A stretch of 64,000 nucleotides of DNA from Verpa conica (Eukaryota > Ascomycota > Pezizomycetes > Pezizales > Morchellaceae), in contig JAUFSD010000008.1 in NCBI GenBank assembly GCA_033030425.1, forward strand, positions 124,001 through 188,000, written 5' to 3'. The position numbers were made by a program, and so were the translations under genes. The stretch's first letter is position 1, and the number at the start of each line of letters is the position of its first letter. This document shows, piece by piece, positions 57,351 through 64,000 of the stretch. Under the pieces are notes generated by a model that did not search any database, had not been told where the DNA came from, and saw only the letters and a program-made list of their open reading frames with translations.

Positions 57351-57580
57351 TGCGCGGTAAACCCGGACCAACATTCTCTATTATACCCAGCCTATGGCCA
57401 GATGTACTTAGGAATGTTATTTTTCAGCATTATATATTAAAGGATTGTTTTTTACGCTAAAAATACTGGAGTACACTTTATGTCACTGAAGATGTTTATG
57501 TTTTGGAGGGGGAAGTAGTCAATAATATAAGCTTATTCCGGACTTGATTTTATTGGTCCGGGTTTAGGATTGTGGCACCA
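57351..57580. mobile_element. Internally deleted relative of TIR element T2
   Basis: Flanked by TA at 57349-57350 and 57581-57582. Termini retain AAACCCGGACCAA and, reversed, TGGTGCCACAATCC...AAACCCGGACCAA. Interior blocks TATTATACCCAG, CCAGATGTACTTAGG, TATATATTAAAG, CTAAAAATACTGG and GGGGAAGTAGTCAA occur in the same order as in T2. It lacks the T3 foldback and the tandem GGCATACTT repeats. It ends 136 bp before the start codon of the FAD monooxygenase. Confidence 0.85.
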
Positions 57581-57630
57581 TACATGTATTCACTGACTCT
57601 TCCCCCCACTAAAGATAGTACAAGATCTTG

Positions 57631-57638
57631 TATAAAAG
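57631..57638 (+). promoter_or_regulatory. TATA box of the FAD monooxygenase gene
   Basis: TATAAAAG, 79 bp before the start codon and preceded by the palindrome CAAGATCTTG. Position and sequence fit a fungal TATA element; it lies just downstream of the inserted T2 relative. Confidence 0.5.
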
Positions 57639-57716
57639 ACTAGAAGTTTAGAATTACCTTTCCTCTCCTCAACTGAGTGTTAATATCAATCCATCTACAA
57701 AAGTACCCCCCAAAAA

Positions 57717-59162
57717 ATGCCAAAAGCCATAATCATCGGTATACCAAAACCCCAGTACCCAAGATATCTTCACCTACTAATGTCTCTGTTGAACAGGAGC
57801 GGGGATTGGCGGGTCCACACTCGCCTTGATGTTGAAGCGGTTCACCAACATCCAACCACTGCTATATGAACGTGCGCCCTCATTCGGCCACATTGGAGCA
57901 GGCCTAGCACTTGCACCTAACGCACTCAGCTCACTAGACCAGTACGGCATCTCCATCTTCAAACCCCCCTCCCCCCAACTGCTAAAGAAAAATAAATAAG
58001 ACTAGGACTCCTTCCGAAGCTCAAAGCGATTTCACAGGAAGTAAACCACATGAAGACATACAACGGACGGAAGCAAAAACTTCTATCCGATATCAGTAGC
58101 AGTTGTTATAAAGACATGTACGGGTATCCATTACTAGCATTTGAGCGCGCAAATCTGCAAGACCTTCTTGTGTCCGAGTTGCGGTCCAAAGGCGTAGAGG
58201 TGAATTTCGGACATACCTGTGTTGGCGTTACAGACGAAGAAGGGGCTGGGGCTGCGGTTGTTAGGTTCGATAATGGGAAGGAGGTCGAGGGGGATGTGGT
58301 TATTGGTGCTGATGGTGGGAACTCTTTCATTCGCTCTTTGACGGTGCCTGGGGGTACTGTCGGGGAAAGCCCAGGAGGAGGAGCAGGAGGAGCAGGGATT
58401 AATTATACTGGCTGGTCAACACTCTATGGTATTACTGAGCCGATCGAACAGGCACCAACTGAGGACCAAGCTCGACTTATGTTTGATGTTGGGGTGATGT
58501 ATGGTTGCTGGCCACTGCCAGGGAAGCGGCAATTCTGGGCTATAACGCTGAATGAAACATTCCCGGGGACCTGGCCCAGCAAGGAAAGTTTTCAGAAATC
58601 GCTAAGTGGCTGTCAAAACTTATGGTTTCCCGAATCATATGGTGGTAACGGTTCATTCATCAAGGGCATTGTGGATAGGAGCGTTAGGGCAATCAAGCTT
58701 CCGTTAATGAGTGGCCATTGGCAAAAGCTTAACTCAGGGAGAATTGTGCTTATGGGTGATGGTAAGAATGTACTCAGTATTTTGTAGGTATAGCTAAACT
58801 GACCATATCTTGTAGCTGCCCACGCCCTAGTCCCTTTCGCCGGCCAAGGAGCATGTCAGGCAATTGAGGACGCTGTTTGCCTCACAAATCTCTTTCTCGC
58901 GCTCCCTGAGTCTTCTAGTGGACAGATTCTACGCCAAGACGTATCCGCTGCACTAGATAGCTACGCAACCATTCGGAAACCTCGCACCGAAAAGGTGATG
59001 AAAATGGCTCGTCAAGTTGGGTACATGAGTATGACGGAGAGTGGGGTAGTAAGAGCACTTACAGGGGTTATGTTCAAGCTTACCAGTAGTGAGAGAATGG
59101 CGAAGAGTGTAGGGTGGCTTTATGGGCATAAGGCACTGGTTGAGAAGCCAGTGAATGCATGA
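57717..59162 (+). CDS. FAD-dependent monooxygenase (aromatic-ring hydroxylase type)
   Basis: Group A flavoprotein monooxygenases use NAD(P)H and oxygen to hydroxylate aromatic or polyketide-like substrates. Proposed exons 57717-57738, 57797-57941, 58001-58761, 58816-59162, giving 424 aa; introns 58, 59 and 54 nt. The short first exon encodes MPKAIIIG, and the join creates the dinucleotide-binding GAGIGG motif. The second intron (GTACGG...AATAAG) is needed to pass a stop and yields SLDQLGLLPKLKAI. The DG motif VVIGADGGNS lies near residue 160 and the FAD ribityl-binding GD motif LMGDAAHALVPFAGQGA near 308, so all three family fingerprints are intact. No membrane segment is evident. It stands alone rather than in a recognisable biosynthetic cluster. 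A MITE-like T2 relative occupies its promoter. Confidence 0.92.
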
Positions 59163-59729
59163 TTATTGTTATTAGATATGTGGAATTGGGGCGTTCTATT
59201 ATGGTAAAAATGCGTTGGAGTTGGGGTATGCGATTCCTGGGGAGATTCTATAGGAGCAGGGTTGGGGTTTGCCAAGGCCGCTATTTTTTGTAAGATATAT
59301 ACGCCACTTGATCATTATAAGTTAGGTTTCGTTTCTGCAATGTGAGTTAGATATCCAACATCTAAAATATCAGTTTTGCGAGGACTATAGGGATTGCTCT
59401 AGGCTCATGGCACTCTAGACTTTATGTGCGTACCTAAGCTGTAAGAGCGAACAAGTATTCTCATATCTCTATACTAGGGCCATGGTGCACTACAAAGATA
59501 GTAAGTTTTCTCGGAGGAATTTAAAAAAAAAATAGAATATTATAGCTAGCCGGAAATCATGAGGTTTGAAAGAATACAATGTCTAAGGATAAGGTCTGCC
59601 AATTCTACCTTATTCAAACAACAGCACTATAAATTGGGGTGTATGGAGGGGAAGGTTGGAACTCACTCTTTTTCTTAACACAAGCATATATATCACAACA
59701 CTTTACAACTAGTTAATTTCAAATTCGCG
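59163..59729. other. Spacer with promoter of the small secreted protein gene
   Basis: AT-rich; no gene. Contains a TATA element (59628-59634). Confidence 0.5.
59628..59634 (+). promoter_or_regulatory. TATA box of the small secreted protein gene
   Basis: TATAAAT about 100 bp before ATG 59730, followed by a purine-rich and then CT-rich stretch (CTCACTCTTTTTCTT), the usual layout around a fungal transcription start. Confidence 0.5.
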
Positions 59730-60152
59730 ATGCTGTTCAATATTCCCATTCTCATCTTAGCTCAACTAGCCACGATCACACTTGCTCTCCCAACTACCGG
59801 GCCTGCCACCGACACCTTTCCTTCTCCAAAAGTCATCAGAGCTATCCCCGGAGGTGTTTTTTGCGAGACCTCTGGGGGTTCACCATTAGTTTCCGATATT
59901 CAGGGCGCTGTAAATGAGCTTGAGAAGATCGGCGGCAAGTGTACGCAGACTAATGGTGGCAAATCTGTGTGCACTACCTTGGTGACCAGTGGTACAGTTT
60001 CAGTTGGGATCTGTGGGGTCATTGGGGGCTCTGCTAAGTGTACTGATGTTGCTGAGTCTGTTGAGGAGCTTAAAGAGAAATGTCAATCGGGTGGGAGGGT
60101 GGGGGGCATTTTTAATAATGATTCTATCAGGGTAATTGTCTTTAGTGCATGA
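59730..60152 (+). CDS. Small secreted cysteine protein, 140 aa (effector-like)
   Basis: ATG 59730 opens a signal peptide (FNIPILILAQLATITLA) with probable cleavage after TLALP or nearby. The mature part has six Cys: FCETSGG, GKCTQTNGG, SVCTTLV, GICGV, AKCTDV, EKCQSGG, enough for three disulfides. Gly-rich with SPLVSDIQGAVNELEKIGG, the helix-like segment that characterises a broad class of small fungal secreted proteins, and a C-terminal RVGGIFNNDSIRVIVFS. Single exon. The pattern is familiar from ascomycete secretomes but I cannot name the family with certainty; no toxic or enzymatic motif is evident. Role could be interaction with a host or competitor, or a wall function. Confidence 0.75.
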   Translation: MLFNIPILILAQLATITLALPTTGPATDTFPSPKVIRAIPGGVFCETSGGSPLVSDIQGAVNELEKIGGKCTQTNGGKSVCTTLVTSGTVSVGICGVIGGSAKCTDVAESVEELKEKCQSGGRVGGIFNNDSIRVIVFSA

Positions 60153-60886
60153 ATGAAGGAGTAGTTATCTTTAGTTAAAGCATAAATGGTTATTTCCTAG
60201 GCGTTTTAGTAATTAAATTATCAATTAAAGTTGTTTGGATAATAAATCCAACCTATTAGAGAACTTATCTGGATAATCTCGTTAGATTATTAGAACGTTA
60301 TATTTATGAATGGTAGGGAGGGGCCCGTAAATTTAGCCTATATATATGAAGGGTGAATTGTATTCTTTGGGAAAGAGACAACGTAGTAGCACAAGGCTTA
60401 TTTCTGCCACTAGATATACAATGTGTAAGCTAGCTTTTTGGTGCTGGGGTTTGATTTCCATTGAAAAAACCATAGAATAGTGATTCAATTGAGATTTTAA
60501 AACGTAAAAAGTTTTATCTCTTCGTTTTTCGGTCTTTATATTTTTTCTAGAGTATAGAATTGTGGTGTGGCTCACCCTACTATCCCTACATGTCTCGTAG
60601 GATTTAAAAAAAAACATTAATATCAATCTCTCAGGGTTAATAAATGTACAAATATACCGAAGGTACTGGAAAGGCTTGTACACGTGTGTCAAGCGAGTCT
60701 CTGTTGAGTATTAATGATAATTACCGGTGATTAGGCTAATTTTTATTCATTAATCGACCTACATATACTATTCATGTTTGGATATCTACCCTATAAACCC
60801 AATAAAATCTCTATCAACAACCAAGACTGTCTAAAAGTTTCAAGCATGAATAAACCAAAAACACTTAAAAACCATAAGTAAACCAG
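60153..60886. other. Intergenic spacer
   Basis: Convergent 3' flanks, AT-rich. A frame at 60692-60333 (minus) has low-complexity composition and is not supported. Confidence 0.5.
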
Positions 60887-62290
60887 CTAGCTCCTCTTCG
60901 CACACTTTCCAGCTGCCTCAACATGCTTCATTAACAAAGGTCCCACTATAATCGCTGCCTCCCCCATAGTCGTCTCCCTCACACACACTTTTATCTCTGT
61001 ACACGACCCCCTCTTCCTCCTCGTCGTCTGTAACACAACATTATTATTCCTGCGCAGCACAACCCTCGGAAACCCAAAATACCCCTGCGCCTCCGAATGA
61101 GCTTGATGAATTGCCAGCATCGGGAAATTGTAATTCCCGATACGGTAGTTCCCGGAAACTTCACGAGGGCGTATGCTGCCGTAGCTGCCATGATAGATAT
61201 GGCTAGAGGAGTCGTAAGAAATCAGGGAGAGAAGGGCATCTTTGATTCGCTGGTGGGTTTTGGCAGTCGTTAAAAGGGAGTTTGGAAGGAGGTGGAAGAA
61301 GTGATCGTATTCTGATACTCTACCCTTTATCGGTTTTAGGAAACCCTGCTTGCTTTCCTTGCTAGATTGTGGAGATCGGCGGTGATGGGTTTTGGGTGCG
61401 GGATTTCCGGGTGACATTGCCATTGTGAACGATTGGACTACACTTTGGGGCCCAGTTTTGTTCAGGTTTCTGAAGACTGCCGTCGGATAGTTGAAATTAT
61501 TGGTGGGGGAGGATACGTTTAGCCCGTTTCTAGCATTAAGGACGACTTCCCAGTCGTATGTATCACAGGCGTGTAGGTATACCGAGTCCCGAACAAGAAT
61601 TTGTGTAAATACCGAGAGAACAAGAGGGATGACACAAAATATGAACATGGAATAGATGCAAAAGTATTTCCAGAATCCGGGTTTTTGTGTATCCGGGCGT
61701 GAAGTTCCGGGCGTTGGGGCCACTACCACTCCCGCTCCTGAATCGGCTCCATATCCTATCACTGCCGGGTTTACACTACTTGTCTGGTGTGGAGAGTCCT
61801 CTTCCCCCGCTGGTTGATGTACCGGCAAGCTGTCCATATGCTCTCTAAATGCACTAATCCTCTCTTTTGACTGGTTTAGGCTGGGTACTGGAACAGCTGG
61901 TGCCTGGGAATTGATATTCGACCACTGGACTTGCTGAGAGGTACTATTAGGTGGAGGTTGTATTACTATCCTCTCCTTCTTCCACGGCAATGACCATTTC
62001 CTTCTGCCTCGCGTTTCGGGTGTTGATGTTATGTGGTCAACACAGTAAATATAAACCACGGTAGTCAATAACCCACAGAAGATTGAGAAGGATAGCCATA
62101 TTATCTCGGCTGTCGGTGAAAGTCGTGTGAGAAGGGAGCCGTTGCCGTGGATGTGTTTTTCGGCGTGTGCACTCGCAATAAGGACGGCAGCAAGTGGGAA
62201 GCTTGCGATAAAGAGAGTAATGAAAGGGCAGATATTCGAAGTGAATATGGAAGTGAAGACTCTTCTCCACTTAGACTGAGTCTCGGCCAT
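60887..62290 (-). CDS. Membrane protein of unknown function, 467 aa, three predicted TM segments
   Basis: Single exon, ATG 62290. TM1 at about 20-42 (CPFITLFIASFPLAAVLIAS), TM2 at about 61-84 (IIWLSFSIFCGLLTTVVYIY) and TM3 at about 208-232 (IYSMFIFCVIPLVLSVFTQI). Between TM2 and TM3 lies a ~120-residue Pro/Ser/Gln-rich loop with basic start (RGRRKWSLPWKKER). After TM3 there is a ~230-residue domain with N-glycosylation-type sequons and Cys (YLHACDTYDW, CTEIKVCVRETTMGE), likely outside the cytosol if the loop is cytosolic. No catalytic motif. Not recognised; the long exon and clean TM periodicity support a real gene. Confidence 0.7.
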   Translation of the reverse strand: MAETQSKWRRVFTSIFTSNICPFITLFIASFPLAAVLIASAHAEKHIHGNGSLLTRLSPTAEIIWLSFSIFCGLLTTVVYIYCVDHITSTPETRGRRKWSLPWKKERIVIQPPPNSTSQQVQWSNINSQAPAVPVPSLNQSKERISAFREHMDSLPVHQPAGEEDSPHQTSSVNPAVIGYGADSGAGVVVAPTPGTSRPDTQKPGFWKYFCIYSMFIFCVIPLVLSVFTQILVRDSVYLHACDTYDWEVVLNARNGLNVSSPTNNFNYPTAVFRNLNKTGPQSVVQSFTMAMSPGNPAPKTHHRRSPQSSKESKQGFLKPIKGRVSEYDHFFHLLPNSLLTTAKTHQRIKDALLSLISYDSSSHIYHGSYGSIRPREVSGNYRIGNYNFPMLAIHQAHSEAQGYFGFPRVVLRRNNNVVLQTTRRKRGSCTEIKVCVRETTMGEAAIIVGPLLMKHVEAAGKCAKRS

Positions 62291-64000
62291 GGCGATGATT
62301 CTTGGTTGGTTCTTAACCTCAGAATTTGGAGGAGGGGTGGGTGAATGAGTGAATTATATATACGAGTTTGGGGGAGGGTGACGGTGGCCTGTAGGCCTAG
62401 CTTTTAAGGCTACATAAGCTAATATTTTGGTTACTACTAGTGTAGAATTGTGGCATAGCATTGCGTTGGAATTAGGAAGTTTCCTGAATGATTCCCATAG
62501 GCTTGTGCTAGGCACCTGTTATTATATGGGCTATTGACTATGAGCTATGAACTATAGGGTCTAGGGACAAGTCTAAGCCATCTAGTCAGTGATGGTGTAA
62601 TTGAGGAAGGGTTTTCATAAACGATGTCAACGCTGAAACACTATCATCATTACGTAGCGGGTGATTTTTTGGGTTTCGTCTTTATCCATCTTTGACTAGA
62701 ACTTCTGAACTAGTAGTCCTAGTTTGTATCGCCTGAATGTCATAGGATGTACGATTAAATTGACTCTAAACATCGATATCCTAACCTGTGATTTTGGCTC
62801 TCATTGTTCACTACATCTGGCTAAGCCATTTACAAATAGGTGTACTTAACTCAACGCCGCTAGTCTTTGTTTTCCTTGGCGCTAAGGAGGTAAAGCATTT
62901 CCTACTAAAAATGGTGGCCTCTCCGACTAGACATCTGTTTTGTACTAAATTAACTTCTATTATGCCACTAGGGTAGATCATCGTCACTACAGAGCTTCAA
63001 TGCTTTCCCTGGGTAGAACTTTGAAGATCCCCACGCTACGTTATGCACAAAGGTGAGTTGTCCGGCTTATAAACACACTACACACCAAGAAAAGCCTTCC
63101 ACACTACCAACAACATAATACAAGCAAACTATCATTAATTACATCAAGAAGCTAGTTATTAGCTCTCGCCTGAGGAAGTTCAGAAATTTTCCTATAGAAT
63201 TTGTTACGTTTAACGAATACAGAATTTAGTCGTACTGCAACTCCCAAACACCAACCAGTAAGCTACATAGATACAAATTCATAACCAGGCTGCTGCTAAA
63301 ATTGCAGTAGGAAATGATGATATCATTCTGAGAAGGAGACAAATTCTCATAGCTACAAATCACATGGGATAAGGGTTACTAGAAGGTCATTTTCCGGGGC
63401 TTGGGGTGGCCCTTTTACGGGGTAACCTAGCGCTAGTTTAAATATCTAGGGAAATCTTAGCGTAAAGGTTAATACGTTTGTCAGTTTTTTTATCAGGTGC
63501 TTTTTAAAACACTGTAAAGGTCTGAAAGCACGCGCTACGTCCTATAGCAAAAGACTTTACGTATCTCCCTATTTAGATTTTATTGGTTGGTTACGATGCT
63601 GGATGGACATGATAGCTCGAGAAGCTAATGGAGTTTCAATAGAATATACTATTATCCGTTGCACTTTCTCCAGCTCTTAGGTTCAAACTAGTAATTAAAA
63701 GTTGTACTTGTTCTGGCCGGGTCATAGTCGATGACGGTAGCTTTACAGTTGCGTCTTGTGCTAGCTATTTGGAGGTTAGGAGCAAGCGTTTAATGAAGTA
63801 TTGGGAGAAAACACCGAGAAGTGAGCATGGAATTGAGCCAAGCGTATACCATGTTTTGAATATGGAGCTAATTCTTACTACTACGTATTATCCCTGTGGC
63901 CCTGTCATGTTATAATTTGGTGCTGTGGCTGTCGATGTTCTCAGAGTGGCTGTCAGTGTATAACGGGTGATGATTGATTACTAGACTAATCTGCTTCTCC
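62291..64000. other. Terminal intergenic region
   Basis: AT-rich; only short frames (for example 62788-62976) without recognisable content. A single GTATCGCCTGAA near 62728-62739 resembles one unit of the 13-kb minisatellite, but alone it is not meaningful. Confidence 0.5.
62354..62362 (-). promoter_or_regulatory. TATA-like element of the three-TM protein gene
   Basis: TATATATAA on the minus strand, 64 bp before ATG 62290. Confidence 0.4.

Larger units (their letters stand above)
46066..57716. other. Gene desert rich in homopolymers and microsatellites
   Basis: More than 11 kb without a supported gene. Contains T20 (46995-47014), A14 (48004-48017), (GAAA)n near 48797, CT arrays near 48969-48993, G12 (49388-49399), G11 (49836-49846), (GA)n (50184-50203), a long T-rich run near 51700, C11 (52065-52075), G11 (52796-52806) and G12 (54492-54503). 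Also mini-insertion copy C and the T2 relative. Short frames, for example 50847-51254 and 54570-54914, show no family resemblance. The frame at 56435-56632 starts with ATG but is unrecognised. Confidence 0.6.

Noticed and set aside
1..64000. CRISPR arrays, bacterial-type operons, rRNA genes or a secondary-metabolite backbone gene
   Set aside because: None seen. The introns and gene types are fungal, repeats are not evenly spaced with unique spacers, and no polyketide synthase, peptide synthetase or terpene cyclase signature is present.

Overview
The window looks like a gene-poor stretch of a filamentous ascomycete (Pezizomycotina) nuclear genome. The protein genes are eukaryotic and fungal in type: Rad9, prefoldin 5, mitochondrial GatB, a Zn2Cys6 regulator, GPI-anchored wall proteins. 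Their introns are short (51-164 nt) with GT donors, CTAAC/CTGAT-like branch points and AG acceptors. About sixteen credible host genes in 64 kb, long AT-rich or homopolymer-rich spacers and several kinds of mobile DNA suggest a repeat-expanded genome, for example truffle-like Pezizomycetes. That placement is inference only.

Layout. 1-9000 is a nearly complete minus-strand Ty3/gypsy-type LTR retrotransposon: polypurine tract at the left edge, pol, gag-pro, leader, primer-binding site and a ~533-bp 5' LTR. Its 3' LTR would lie just outside the window. 9157-17707 carries a coiled-coil orphan gene, the checkpoint clamp gene rad9 (five exons, minus), a metallo-beta-lactamase-fold gene, prefoldin subunit 5 and a second coiled-coil orphan. 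19619-20658 is an HpcH/HpaI aldolase. 20991-21991 is a three-level nest of TIR elements. 23589-36594 holds a Ser/Thr-rich GPI protein, gatB, a small Cys-rich membrane protein, a PEBP-domain GPI protein and a small basic orphan. 40118-46065 holds a seven-exon Zn2Cys6 transcription factor and a five-exon TauD-type dioxygenase, both on the minus strand. 46066-57716 is a gene desert rich in microsatellites and homopolymers. 57717-62290 holds an FAD monooxygenase, a small secreted cysteine protein and a three-TM membrane protein.

The host genes do not form one pathway. Housekeeping functions (checkpoint clamp, prefoldin, mitochondrial Gln-tRNA amidotransferase) are interspersed with surface or secreted proteins and with single catabolic or oxidative enzymes (aldolase, TauD-like dioxygenase, FAD monooxygenase). 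I see no backbone enzyme of a secondary-metabolite cluster.

The most unusual signals are in the mobile DNA. (1) A textbook -1 frameshift heptamer joins gag to pol. (2) A set of 22-43-nt insertions share a CATGTACTTATGATTAATTCATTC-like core ending in ATTC repeats; four are bounded by 14-17-bp target-site duplications and a fifth is more decayed. They look like footprints of target-primed retroposition. (3) A Russian-doll nest of TA-flanked inverted-repeat elements whose insertion order can be read from the sequence. (4) A deleted relative of the middle element in the promoter of the FAD monooxygenase. Exon boundaries were placed by eye from splice consensus, reading frame and remembered family sequence patterns; none was tested against transcripts.
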